Below, piece by piece: positions 9,698-17,488 of a stretch of DNA of 64,000 nucleotides. The notes under the pieces are model-generated. The model did not search any database. It was not told the origin of the DNA and saw nothing but the letters and a program-made list of their open reading frames with translations. This DNA comes from Candidatus Sulfurimonas baltica (lineage in GTDB: Bacteria; Campylobacterota; Campylobacteria; Campylobacterales; Sulfurimonadaceae), in assembly GCF_015265455.1 (NCBI RefSeq), contig NZ_CP054492.1:1302001-1366000 (forward strand). Direction: 5' to 3'. Within the stretch, counting starts at the first letter, position 1, and every line of letters begins with the position of its first letter. A program made the translations under genes and the position numbers.

Positions 9698-10429
9698 ATG
9701 AACTTTTATGCGCTAATAATTGGAACTGAAATTTTAAACGGACGAAGAGTTGACAAACATTTTGAATTCTTAAAAAATGAACTTAACAAATACGGACATG
9801 AACTTTTTGCTTCATTTATAATCAAAGACGACAAAGAGCTTATTAAAAACATATACAAACTTATAATGAATGATAAAAAATCTGTTATGTTCTCATTTGG
9901 AGGGATAGGTTCAACTCCGGACGATTTAACAAGAGCTATTGCAGCAGATGTTTTCACATCAAAGCCGCTCTTTAGACACAAGCAGTTTGAAAAAGACATA
10001 ATAAATAGATTTGGCGATGAAGCGTATCCGCATAGAATACACATGTCGGATTTGCCTCAAAACTCAGACTTATTATTTAACCCTGTAAACAACATGTCAG
10101 GATTTTCTCTTGAAGATAGATATTTTTTTGTTCCTGGCTTCCCACAAATGGCACATCCTATGATAAGCACGGTTATTAGCACTCTCTTTAATAACTCAGC
10201 AAAAAAGTACAGACTGACTCTCCTCGCTCAAACCAGTGAAAACACACTTATATCTATTATGAAAGAGATCCCTGAAGATATAGAACTCTCATCTTTGCCC
10301 ATGCTTGGTAAATCAAATATATCAGTAGAAATATCACTATGCTCTACAGATAAGCTACATGTAGAAAAATATTTCAAGCTTTTTACAGACTTTTTATCAA
10401 ACTCCAATATTACATATAATTTAATTTAA
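9698..10429 (+). CDS. CinA-like / molybdopterin-binding domain protein
   Basis: 243 residues. N-terminal MoaB/CinA-type fold: FYALIIGTEILNGRRVDKH, SFGGIGSTPDDLT (the substrate-binding GG-x(2-3)-PT/D-DLT motif) and FFVPGFPQMAH, the CinA hallmark G-P near residue 147. The C-terminal nicotinamide-mononucleotide deamidase domain of full-length CinA is missing, so this is the cytoplasmic N-terminal type (COG1058). It may act on a pyrophosphate bond of a nucleotide, as known for this domain. Followed after 50 bp by a tiny membrane-protein gene. A TACATGTA is at 10356. Confidence 0.8.
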   Translation: MNFYALIIGTEILNGRRVDKHFEFLKNELNKYGHELFASFIIKDDKELIKNIYKLIMNDKKSVMFSFGGIGSTPDDLTRAIAADVFTSKPLFRHKQFEKDIINRFGDEAYPHRIHMSDLPQNSDLLFNPVNNMSGFSLEDRYFFVPGFPQMAHPMISTVISTLFNNSAKKYRLTLLAQTSENTLISIMKEIPEDIELSSLPMLGKSNISVEISLCSTDKLHVEKYFKLFTDFLSNSNITYNLI

Positions 10430-10479
10430 TATTTTATTTGTCGATTTTTAGAAATAAGTAAAAATCAGGGAAATTTATC

Positions 10480-10605
10480 ATGTTAATTTGGTTATTGGTA
10501 TTATTATTGCTGACACTATCCATATATATTGTTTATAGATTTGCTTTCTTTGAAAAAAAAGAGGAAGAGACAAAGATAAACAATCATTTTACATTTAAAA
10601 TTTAA
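10480..10605 (+). CDS. 41-residue single-pass membrane peptide
   Basis: Short frame with a Leu-rich membrane helix (MLIWLLVLLLLTLSIYIVY, residues 1-19) followed by a charged tail (FFEKKEEETK). CAGGG 9 bp before the ATG can act as a ribosome-binding site. It ends 10 bp before the DUF6166 gene, suggesting one transcript. No known family recognised. Confidence 0.55.
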   Translation: MLIWLLVLLLLTLSIYIVYRFAFFEKKEEETKINNHFTFKI

Positions 10606-10615
10606 GAGGTAAAAG

Positions 10616-11242
10616 ATGGCTATTGTTAGAAATAACTATGTTTTTAAAGGACACAAATCACTACTTGGAAGTAAGTTTGTAACCTATGGAGAGTTGGAGC
10701 TTCCAGTAAGATATGAGATTTTTGCTCAATCTAAAAATGGTTTTGACTGGGGACATACAGGGCCGGCCGCTAGACAGTTGGGCTTTTCAATACTATGTCA
10801 ACTTAGCGATGAAGATTTTGCAAGAGAGAATGCACTAAAGTTTACTCACGATATTATTAGAGTATTTACAAGAGATTGGGTTATGAGTGCTTCTGATGTA
10901 TTAAACTGGATAAATAAAAATACCGCCGAAACAGAATGCACAATAGAAAATGAACCTGCAAACATAGTCTCTTCAGAAGTAAAAAAAGAAGTAAAAAAAA
11001 TCACAAAGAGAACAAAACAAAAAACAAACGTTGTTAAAGATATTTGCAACGAGCTTCAAATAACTCAAAAAAACCTTGCACAAATTTTAGAAGTGCCCGA
11101 AGGTACAGTAAGCAGTTGGGCTGTTAAAAATGAAATACCTAGATTAGGTAAAAAAGCAATTGAATTTTATATTCAGAGCCAAAAAAATCAGCATATCATA
11201 GAGGGCTATAAAAGCTTTGCAAAGCTACTGCACGCCTCCTAG
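10616..11242 (+). CDS. DUF6166 domain protein with C-terminal helix-turn-helix
   Basis: 208 residues. The N-terminal ~100 residues fit DUF6166: NGFDWGHTGPAARQLGFSIL, then ALKFTHDIIRVF and a WVMSASDVLNWI ending. A Lys-rich linker (about 125-140) follows, and the C-terminal part (about 143-185) reads as a helix-turn-helix: ELQITQKNLAQILEVPEGTVSSWA. DUF6166 is of unknown function and common in mobile or accessory DNA. The HTH suggests DNA binding. AAGAGG ribosome-binding site. Convergent with the ankyrin gene one base away. Confidence 0.7.
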   Translation: MAIVRNNYVFKGHKSLLGSKFVTYGELELPVRYEIFAQSKNGFDWGHTGPAARQLGFSILCQLSDEDFARENALKFTHDIIRVFTRDWVMSASDVLNWINKNTAETECTIENEPANIVSSEVKKEVKKITKRTKQKTNVVKDICNELQITQKNLAQILEVPEGTVSSWAVKNEIPRLGKKAIEFYIQSQKNQHIIEGYKSFAKLLHAS

Positions 11243-11243
11243 A

Positions 11244-11720
11244 TTACAAAGAGCTATTTTCAAGTAGCTCCAGTACTTTGTTCTTTTTCATTTTTCTTGC
11301 AAAATCTGCCACACCCCACCCCTTGGAGTCAACCGCATTTTTGTCGGCACCCTCTTGCATAAGAAGTTTTAAAATTTCTATTCTTCCATAACAAGCTGCT
11401 GCCATCATAGGGGTAAATCCACTTCTCCTGTGTGTCTTGTTTACATCTATTCCATCAGATATTAAATATTTTACTATTTCTATATTGCCGTATGTAATGG
11501 CTACTTCAAAGATGCTAACACCCTCTTCGTCAAAATCATATATATCCGCGCCACTCTCGATAAGCAGCATTATCAAATCCATATCACAATGATGTCTAAA
11601 CGACATAGCTAACACAGACTCCTCATGCTCATCGGCTTCATTAACATCAGCACCATCTCTTAGATATTTTTTTACACCTAAGTAGTCATTATTTTTTAAA
11701 AATTGTATCCATTTATCCAT
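11244..11720 (-). CDS. Ankyrin repeat protein
   Basis: 158 residues, four ankyrin repeats of about 33 residues: LKNNDYLGVKKYLRDGADVN, MDLIMLLIESGADIYDFDEE, GNIEIVKYLISDGIDVNKTH, GRIEILKLLMQEGADKNAVD. No signal peptide, so cytoplasmic; a protein-protein scaffold of unknown partner. It ends one base from the DUF6166-HTH gene. Within its 3' end (11251-11270) a GAGCTA/TAGCTC hairpin could help terminate the convergent transcript. Confidence 0.82.
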   Translation of the reverse strand: MDKWIQFLKNNDYLGVKKYLRDGADVNEADEHEESVLAMSFRHHCDMDLIMLLIESGADIYDFDEEGVSIFEVAITYGNIEIVKYLISDGIDVNKTHRRSGFTPMMAAACYGRIEILKLLMQEGADKNAVDSKGWGVADFARKMKKNKVLELLENSSL

Positions 11721-11795
11721 AATGAAAGTATATATAAATAAGTATTAGTAAAGTTTTAATATACTTGCATAAATAATTTAGCAAAGAGAGAACTT

Positions 11796-12995
11796 ATGGA
11801 ACTAATTCAAACAACGGATGCCTTTAAAGCATTAATAGAAAATATCAAATCATCAACTAAAGGATACAAAGATCCTCTTGCATTTGGTATTTGTAGAGTA
11901 GATTTAGGACAACTCAATATTGAGAAATCTCTTCAGGCAACTTACCCTATAATTAATTGGAATGAGAATTTCGGCAGTGCGGCTATTTTCATAAAAGCTT
12001 TATTTGAACAAGGTATTGAAGTTGACTTTAATGAGAGCGAGGTTGTTTGTAATATTAACGCTGCTTTTTTAAGAAACTGTCTAAATGCTTTTACACCTTA
12101 TTCTGATGAAGCTTATGGCGATGCTCATAAAAACATTCAAGTTGTGTCTGCACTTTACAACCAAATAATGAATAGCGGCTCTTTAGAGGGTGAGTTTAAA
12201 ATTACATTTATTTTTGCTGATGAAGCGTTAAAAAGCGTAGAAGCTTCTTATCTAAAGCTATATGCATTATCACAAGCTAAAGTTGAGCTCAGAAGTATTA
12301 ACCTAAATGGTGCCTTTGGCGTACTTCCAAATCTTGCTTGGTCAAATGGTCAACCAATTGAACTTGACTATCTTCGTGAATTCGAAATTGAATTGAAATT
12401 ATCAAATGAGTACCCGCATATTGACTTTGTAGATAAGTTTCCAAGATTTTTACAACACATTATTCCTGCTGACAATACTCGTATTTTAGATACTTCTAAA
12501 GTTAGATTTGGTGCTCAACTAGCAGCAGGCACAACTGTTATGCCGGGGGCTTCTTATGTGAACTTTAATGCTGGCACAACTGGTCCGGTTATGGTTGAAG
12601 GGCGTATTTCCAGCTCAGCTATTGTTGGCGCAGGCAGCGATGTTGGCGGTGGTGCTTCTATCCTTGGTGTTCTTAGTGGAACGGATGGAAATCCTGTCTC
12701 TATAGGTAAAAACACACTTTTAGGTGCAAACTCTACATGTGGAATACCTATGGGTGACGGCTGTATTTTAGATGCAGGCGTAGCAATTTTAGAAGGTACT
12801 AAAGTTAAAATATATTCTAAAGAACTCCCTAAAATTAAAGAGGTTAACAACAATCTTACTCTTGATGGTGAAATCTTTAAGGGTAAAGATTTAGCAGGAC
12901 TTAACGGCATACATTTTAGACAAAACTCTATGACAGGTGAGCTAACTGCTTCACGTTCAACAAGAGAGATTAAACTAAATGCGGATCTTCATTAG
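11796..12995 (+). CDS. dapD: Tetrahydrodipicolinate N-succinyltransferase
   Basis: 399 residues, the long campylobacterial DapD. The C-terminal half has the left-handed beta-helix hexapeptide pattern: MPGASYVNFNAGTTGP, SSSAIVGAGSDVGGGASILG, and GKNTLLGANSTCGIPMGDGC. It transfers succinyl from succinyl-CoA to tetrahydrodipicolinate in lysine/meso-diaminopimelate synthesis, needed for peptidoglycan. The strong match of the active-site region (GANSTCGI) supports the call. The gene stands alone, divergent from the ankyrin gene. Confidence 0.92.
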   Translation: MELIQTTDAFKALIENIKSSTKGYKDPLAFGICRVDLGQLNIEKSLQATYPIINWNENFGSAAIFIKALFEQGIEVDFNESEVVCNINAAFLRNCLNAFTPYSDEAYGDAHKNIQVVSALYNQIMNSGSLEGEFKITFIFADEALKSVEASYLKLYALSQAKVELRSINLNGAFGVLPNLAWSNGQPIELDYLREFEIELKLSNEYPHIDFVDKFPRFLQHIIPADNTRILDTSKVRFGAQLAAGTTVMPGASYVNFNAGTTGPVMVEGRISSSAIVGAGSDVGGGASILGVLSGTDGNPVSIGKNTLLGANSTCGIPMGDGCILDAGVAILEGTKVKIYSKELPKIKEVNNNLTLDGEIFKGKDLAGLNGIHFRQNSMTGELTASRSTREIKLNADLH

Positions 12996-12996
12996 G

Positions 12997-13014
12997 TAGC
13001 TATTTTTTTAGCTA
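12997..13014 (+). terminator. Possible dapD terminator
   Basis: TAGCTA, six Ts, TAGCTA: a 6-bp stem with a T-rich loop starting 2 bp after the dapD stop. The stem is short and lacks a U-run behind it, so termination is uncertain. Confidence 0.3.
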
Positions 13015-13022
13015 ACATGTAG

Positions 13023-13028
13023 TATAAT
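13023..13028 (+). promoter_or_regulatory. Probable -10 box of the small rod-like gene
   Basis: TATAAT 23 bp before the ATG at 13052, with AAGGAG as ribosome-binding site at 13040-13045. No sigma-54 (GG/GC) or clear sigma-28 promoter is visible, unlike many flagellar genes. Confidence 0.4.
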
Positions 13029-13051
13029 TAGGGATACCAAAAGGAGTTAAT

Positions 13052-13357
13052 ATGAGTATATCAAGTAATATGTCATCGATACAATCTCATCAGACCATGA
13101 TGAACACGACTGCAAATAATGTAGCAAATGTTAATTCAGATGGGTTTGTTCCTAGTAGCACTAGAATGTCAAGTGATAACGGTTCTGTTTTGGCAAACAA
13201 TCGCAAAGCTGATAATACCGACTCTACAAAAAGTCAAACAGATTTGGCAAAAGAGATTCCGGATCAGATTATTGCGCAGAATGCAACTGCCGTGAATGTT
13301 ACAGCAATAAAAACGCAGGATGCTATGTTTGGTTCACTTTTAGATATTAAAGCATAA
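13052..13357 (+). CDS. Miniature flagellar rod/hook-like protein
   Basis: 101 residues. The N-terminal part carries the flagellar rod signature (MMNTTANNVANVNSDGFVP; usual form ANNIANxxTxGF) and the C-terminal part the rod C-terminal helix (EIPDQIIAQNATAVNVTAIK ... MFGSLLDIKA; usual form LVxxIxAQxAYxANxKxI). The middle is just a polar linker of about 40 residues. FlgB and FlgC are 130-160 residues, so this is a reduced paralogue. It sits alone, away from flagellar genes, so its place in the flagellum is unknown. Confidence 0.75.
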   Translation: MSISSNMSSIQSHQTMMNTTANNVANVNSDGFVPSSTRMSSDNGSVLANNRKADNTDSTKSQTDLAKEIPDQIIAQNATAVNVTAIKTQDAMFGSLLDIKA

Positions 13358-13366
13358 TATCTAAAA
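13338..13366. terminator. Bidirectional terminator overlapping two stop codons
   Basis: Perfect 11-bp inverted repeat TTTTAGATATT / AATATCTAAAA with a 7-base loop. It covers the last codons of the rod-like gene (stop 13355-13357) and the last codons of the convergent NlpC/P60 gene (stop at 13361-13363). Arms end in T/A runs on both sides, so it can work for both transcripts. Confidence 0.65.
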
Positions 13367-14743
13367 GGCGTCTTGTGTCAGGATGTTCATGCTTTTTAAA
13401 TTTTTCAGTATCTCTGCTTCTTCGTCATAATTTTCTTGATTTTTGCCGAGTCTCAGAGTACTGAAAATTGGTTTTCCTATTATTACCCTTCCTTCAACAC
13501 CGTCTTTTTTAGTTTTTATCCCCCAAGTATTATGAAACACAATGACTTCATCATTATAAGTTCCTACATACAAAACTATATGTCCTTTTTTATACAGAAG
13601 TGTCTCAAATGCTATACCCTTATCTTTAATAAGCTTAATCTTGTCATCATCACTCATCCCATTAAAAGCTATAACTTTTCCTATCTTGCTTTGTTGGTAA
13701 GAGTTTCTTGGTAGCCATATACCAAATGGAGCAAACATATCTCTGAGCATGGAAGAACAATCTCTTTGCTCATACATTCCGCCCCAACCATAATTTGTTT
13801 TTGATACTTCTCTAACTATTTCGCCTAAATTGTTTTGATTTAAGCTTATCACACCTCTACTTGCTATATCTTTTGATATTATAGATTCTGTAAAAAGTGG
13901 CTTAGAATCTTTATATGATGAAATTGTTAAGATTGTATATGCGTTGTCACTCTGTGAAATCAAGGCAAACATCATCCCAAGTCTTGATTTAAAAAGAAAT
14001 CTTCCATCTATGGTGTATATAGGAACATTCTCTTTGGTAATTTGTATCTGTTGTGCTTTTTGCCAAATATCTGCATCATTATCACCCAAGATAACAATAT
14101 CAGATGTTTTGACCCAGCCTGAGGCAAAACTACTTAAAACATATACCCACTCCATATCTTTAGAATAATGTGAAATAAAAAGCGGTTTATTTGCATGTAC
14201 TGTGCTATTTTGCATGTAGTCAAATGGAAATCCCTCTCCGGCAAGCGTTGGGTCTAGGAGTAAAGGTCTAATGGTCGGAAAAGCCCTTATATTTGTCTCT
14301 CTCAATGTCACTGCTTTTAAATTAACAGTAGCATATGCACCGAAATTTGCACTCTCTAACATATTGTCAAAAAACTCTTGTTTTAATGGCTGAAGATTTT
14401 CTCCATAGCTCTGCTCAGCTTTATATAAAAAAAACGGCCACTTAGCAGATTCTACATCTTCTTTTGGTTTATCAATATTCCATACACTGAAATAACTACT
14501 CTCATATTTTTCTTGTACATCATATTTTAATATACTACTGTTTATGTTTTTTAGAAAATAATCCACATCTTGCGGAATATTTTTCAAGTCATGAATCTCT
14601 GTGTCTTTTTTAGGTAAAACAAGTTTTATATTGACACTTTTATTTTCATCTAGAACCAAAGGCTCTTGTGGTTCTAATTTCTGCGTAGAACAAGCTGTAA
14701 AAAGCAATACGAATAAAACTATATAAATATATTTCAATGACAT
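13361..14743 (-). CDS. NlpC/P60-family lipoprotein with SH3 domains
   Basis: 460 residues. Lipoprotein-type signal peptide (YIYIVLFVLLFTAC, Cys at residue 18). The central part looks like bacterial SH3 domains (LRETNIRAFPT, FASGWVKTSDIVIL). The C-terminal NlpC/P60 domain has the catalytic Cys in YEQRDCSSMLRDMF and the His in KKGHIVLYVG, with a third polar residue in VFHNTWG. Such proteins cut peptide stems of peptidoglycan in the periplasm. The domain order resembles the N_NLPC_P60-SH3-NlpC arrangement. Downstream of (and 6 bp from) the S24 repressor gene, so possibly cotranscribed. Confidence 0.82.
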   Translation of the reverse strand: MSLKYIYIVLFVLLFTACSTQKLEPQEPLVLDENKSVNIKLVLPKKDTEIHDLKNIPQDVDYFLKNINSSILKYDVQEKYESSYFSVWNIDKPKEDVESAKWPFFLYKAEQSYGENLQPLKQEFFDNMLESANFGAYATVNLKAVTLRETNIRAFPTIRPLLLDPTLAGEGFPFDYMQNSTVHANKPLFISHYSKDMEWVYVLSSFASGWVKTSDIVILGDNDADIWQKAQQIQITKENVPIYTIDGRFLFKSRLGMMFALISQSDNAYTILTISSYKDSKPLFTESIISKDIASRGVISLNQNNLGEIVREVSKTNYGWGGMYEQRDCSSMLRDMFAPFGIWLPRNSYQQSKIGKVIAFNGMSDDDKIKLIKDKGIAFETLLYKKGHIVLYVGTYNDEVIVFHNTWGIKTKKDGVEGRVIIGKPIFSTLRLGKNQENYDEEAEILKNLKSMNILTQDAF

Positions 14744-14749
14744 AACCTT

Positions 14750-15409
14750 TTAATCAACCTCACCAAATCTACTCACAACTCTACCAATAACTTCAATTTC
14801 TTCAGGCTCAAGAGTTTGCGTTGAATATACTTCATTATCGGATATTATATCTATTTTTCCATCTATTCTTCGAACTACCCTCTTTATAAATAAACCAGCT
14901 TCTGTTCTTATTGTAAAGATTCCGCCTCGCTTAATGTCAGTTTTACTTCTGTTTATAAAAACTATATCGTTGTAGCTAAAAGTTGGCTCCATTGAGTCAC
15001 CGCTTACATTTATGGCTTCTATATGTTTTAATTCTCTCTCTCCGCCTAGCATCATTGCAAATGCGTGCGGTATCTCTATCTCTTGAGCATCTTCTGTGTC
15101 AGAATCTGCTCCACCGCCGGCAGAAGCATTTATGTCACTAAAGTATTTAACCATAAAAAATTTGTTTGTTGCATCAACAAGACTCTCAGGAGATTGTCCA
15201 TAGAGCATCCAGTTAATTGAAATAGATTTTGTTGCACAAAAATCAAGAAGCTCACCGAAAGGTATTTTATTTCTTTTTTTCATTGTTGCAAAATTCATCT
15301 GACTTACACCTAAGGTATCGGCTACATCTTTGTCAAATATTTTCCTGCCGCTAAACTCAGCAGATATAATACTTTTAATCTCTTCAACAATTTCTAAAAA
15401 ACTTTTCAT
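14750..15409 (-). CDS. S24-type (LexA/CI-like) repressor
   Basis: 219 residues. N-terminal DNA-binding region with VADTLGVSQMNFATMKKRNK (about 29-48). The C-terminal S24 peptidase domain has Ser139 in GDSMEP and Lys176 in LFIKRVVRR. SAGGG (96-100) may be the self-cleavage region. CI-like and LexA-like repressors of this build react to DNA damage through RecA-assisted autocleavage, but the regulon is not known. CAGGAG ribosome-binding site. A 13-bp palindrome 10 bp upstream of the start is a likely operator. Confidence 0.82.
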   Translation of the reverse strand: MKSFLEIVEEIKSIISAEFSGRKIFDKDVADTLGVSQMNFATMKKRNKIPFGELLDFCATKSISINWMLYGQSPESLVDATNKFFMVKYFSDINASAGGGADSDTEDAQEIEIPHAFAMMLGGERELKHIEAINVSGDSMEPTFSYNDIVFINRSKTDIKRGGIFTIRTEAGLFIKRVVRRIDGKIDIISDNEVYSTQTLEPEEIEVIGRVVSRFGEVD

Positions 15410-15419
15410 TTCGCTCTCC

Positions 15420-15440
15420 TGTAATTTTTACAATTATAAT
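15420..15440 (-). promoter_or_regulatory. Likely operator and -10 region of the S24 repressor gene
   Basis: Perfect palindrome TGTAAtttTTACA (15420-15432) directly next to a TATAAT-like -10 box (15435-15440, TATTAT/ATTATA on the minus strand) for leftward transcription. The palindrome falls at the expected transcription start, where a self-repressor would bind. A possible divergent transcript to 15543 starts in the same gap. Confidence 0.45.
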
Positions 15441-15542
15441 ACTATTTTTCATTTTAGTCAAAGAAAATATGACAAAATGCAATATTTATTATTTTTATTT
15501 GAAAATATGTGTAGTATTTGAGAATAAATAAAAGGATTAGAA

Positions 15543-15626
15543 ATGGCAATTATCGTAAAAAATGCACAAAGTTTACTTGATAGATTTGAAAATAGCGTAG
15601 AAATATGGGCTAGAAAAGTTTTTTAG
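15543..15626 (+). CDS. 27-residue peptide, possibly a truncated gene
   Basis: Frame MAIIVKNAQSLLDRFENSVE... with a good AAAGGATTAG ribosome-binding site 5 bp before the ATG, divergent from the S24 repressor. The start looks like the N-terminus of a longer protein (strand-helix, IIVKNAQSLLDRFEN), and the frame stops at TAG after 27 codons. It may be a genuine peptide, or the remnant of a gene shortened by deletion. Not recognised. Confidence 0.4.
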   Translation: MAIIVKNAQSLLDRFENSVEIWARKVF

Positions 15627-15637
15627 AAGTTACTATC

Positions 15638-15790
15638 TTATTTGACTGATATATCTTCGCTGACTTTTTTCTCCTGAGCTTCTCTATCTGCTTCTCTTTG
15701 CGCTGATTTATTTTTATGGTAACCGCTAAAAACAAATACAAGAAATAATACAAATAATGCAACCATTATTCCATTAACAACTGGATTCAT
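15638..15790 (-). CDS. 50-residue single-pass membrane protein
   Basis: One membrane helix (VVNGIMVALFVLFLVFVFSG, residues 4-23) and a charged helical tail rich in Lys and Glu. Its ATG overlaps the stop of trmL by 4 bp (ATGA), so it is translationally coupled to it. Its size and layout recall small cytochrome oxidase (CcoQ-like) or assembly subunits, but there is no oxidase gene near, so I leave function open. Confidence 0.6.
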   Translation of the reverse strand: MNPVVNGIMVALFVLFLVFVFSGYHKNKSAQREADREAQEKKVSEDISVK

Positions 15791-16257
15791 ATATTTTCCT
15801 TAAATGTACTATACGTTTGTCTTATGGCATCATAAAGAACAATGCCTGTGCTTATGGCTAAGTTCAGGCTTCGACCCTCTTTAGTCATTGGAATTGTAAT
15901 ATTTTGCTCTTTATAAGCATTTAAAATATTCTCAGGAATTCCTGCTGTCTCACTTCCAAAAAATATAAAATCACCATCTTTAAATTTTGCCTCAAAGTAC
16001 GGTTTATCTGTTTTCGTAGTTGCAAAATATGCATTATCCGTTATCTTATTCTCAAGAAAAAACTCGTCTATATTCTCCCATACATGTAGCTCTAACTTTT
16101 CCCAGTAATCAAGCCCTGCACGCCTAACTGCTTTTTCATCTATGTCAAATGCTATTGGCTTTATGATATGTAAAGCTGCACCCGCGTTAACGCAAAGACG
16201 ACCTATAGCTCCCGTATTGTTTGGTATTTGCGGATTTACGAGCACTATGTTAAACAA
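15787..16257 (-). CDS. trmL: tRNA (cytidine/uridine-34 2'-O)-methyltransferase
   Basis: 156 residues, the TrmL size. SPOUT knot motifs: NIVLVNPQIPNNTGAIGRLC at residues 3-22, FFGSETAGIPENIL, and RSLNLAISTGIVLYDAIRQ. It methylates the wobble ribose of tRNA-Leu isoacceptors using SAM. Starts 52 bp after purU and overlaps the 50-residue membrane-protein gene. Confidence 0.92.
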   Translation of the reverse strand: MFNIVLVNPQIPNNTGAIGRLCVNAGAALHIIKPIAFDIDEKAVRRAGLDYWEKLELHVWENIDEFFLENKITDNAYFATTKTDKPYFEAKFKDGDFIFFGSETAGIPENILNAYKEQNITIPMTKEGRSLNLAISTGIVLYDAIRQTYSTFKENI

Positions 16258-16309
16258 ATGATACTCCCGAAGTTGATTTTACTATATATAAATTCATTAT
16301 ATTAGTATG

Positions 16310-17146
16310 TTAAAAAATTACAGTTCTGTTGGCATATACAAATATTCTGTCTTCCAATGCCAATTTAAGAGCGCGTGAAAGAACTACTTTTTCCACATCT
16401 TTACCTGAGCGTTGCATGTCTCTCCAACCATAAGCATGGTCTACATGTATTACCTCTTGTGCAATAATCGGTCCCTCATCAAGGTTATTATTTACAAAGT
16501 GTGAAGTGGCACCAATAATCTTTACACCTCTGTCGTAAGCCTGTTTGTAAGGATTTGCTCCTATAAAGGCAGGCAAAAAAGAGTGGTGAATATTGATTAT
16601 TCTATCAGCATAAACTTCAACAAATCTAGGAGTTAAAATTCTCATATACTTTGCCAAAACAATATAGTCTATATCTTTAAACTCTGCCAAACATTCAAGT
16701 ATTTTATTTTCATGTTCTGCCCTGTCTAAATCTACATGTGAAACTGCCATGAAAGGAATGCCAAACTTAGTGACTAAAGACTCTAAATCACTATAGTTAG
16801 ATACTACAGCTAAAATATTTGCTTCAAGCTCACCTGCTTCATGACGAATCAATATATCACCTAACGCATGCATCTCTTTTGTAGCCATTATTACTATATT
16901 TTTCTTCTTAGGCGCTATCACTTTGATATTTGCACTAGAGGGGAGAACCTTTTTTAATAAGTCATAAAGTATATCTAGGTCGATATCTCCATCAACAACA
17001 CTTCTCATAAAAAATTTATTATTCTCTTTATCAACAAACTCATTATTTGATAGTATGTTTAAATCATTATTATAAAATACAGTGGATACTTTATGAACAA
17101 GCCCTTTTTCGTCATAAGCATCTATAAGAACCCTATACTTACTCAT
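16310..17146 (-). CDS. purU: Formyltetrahydrofolate deformylase
   Basis: 278 residues. N-terminal ACT-like domain (YRVLIDAYDEKGLVHKVSTV) and C-terminal formyltransferase fold with the catalytic triad context: NIHHSFLPAF, GATSHFV and DEGPIIAQEV. It hydrolyses 10-formyl-THF to THF and formate. Starts directly at the end of the CiaD-like gene; this neighbourhood is, as I recall, kept in Campylobacter (purU next to cca and ciaD). Confidence 0.93.
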   Translation of the reverse strand: MSKYRVLIDAYDEKGLVHKVSTVFYNNDLNILSNNEFVDKENNKFFMRSVVDGDIDLDILYDLLKKVLPSSANIKVIAPKKKNIVIMATKEMHALGDILIRHEAGELEANILAVVSNYSDLESLVTKFGIPFMAVSHVDLDRAEHENKILECLAEFKDIDYIVLAKYMRILTPRFVEVYADRIINIHHSFLPAFIGANPYKQAYDRGVKIIGATSHFVNNNLDEGPIIAQEVIHVDHAYGWRDMQRSGKDVEKVVLSRALKLALEDRIFVYANRTVIF

Positions 17147-17488
17147 TTACTTTTCCCCTTTTTCAAGCTCTAGTACTCTTTTATCAAGGGTAACTAAAAC
17201 ATATTCCAAGAAGTTAAGCGTCATATCAACTTTTGCCTCAATATTGGTGTTGTTTGGTGCTTGAAAACCCTCAAAAAGAACTAGCAATCTCTCTCTCATT
17301 GAAGTTAAAAAATTTATCTCATCACTAGAGTTTTTCTCTCCAAAATATTCACTCTCATCTTCTTCGTACACTTCTTCTTTTTTTTTTAGTTTAATTTGAA
17401 AATTATTTATAGGTTTTGTATCACTTTTATCAGAACCTACATCTTCCATCTCAGCTAAAGTTGAGAGTATTACATCTTTTAATTCCAT
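17147..17488 (-). CDS. CiaD-like conserved campylobacterial protein
   Basis: 113 residues counted from the ATG at 17488 ([11 protein letters not shown]); a start five codons further up is possible but would overlap the TPR gene more. Its acidic linker leads to FLTSMRERLLVLFEGFQAP and a final helix (MTLNFLEYVLVTLDKRVLEL). That C-terminal pattern and the place next to purU remind me of Cj0788 (CiaD) of Campylobacter jejuni, but homology is only from memory. No signal peptide. The ATG overlaps the TPR stop by 10 bp. Confidence 0.6.
   Translation of the reverse strand: MELKDVILSTLAEMEDVGSDKSDTKPINNFQIKLKKKEEVYEEDESEYFGEKNSSDEINFLTSMRERLLVLFEGFQAPNNTNIEAKVDMTLNFLEYVLVTLDKRVLELEKGEK

Noticed and set aside
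11251-11270. GAGCTA/TAGCTC hairpin as terminator of the DUF6166-HTH gene
   Set aside because: Only a 6-bp stem inside the ankyrin coding region with no convincing U-run; mentioned there but not called.
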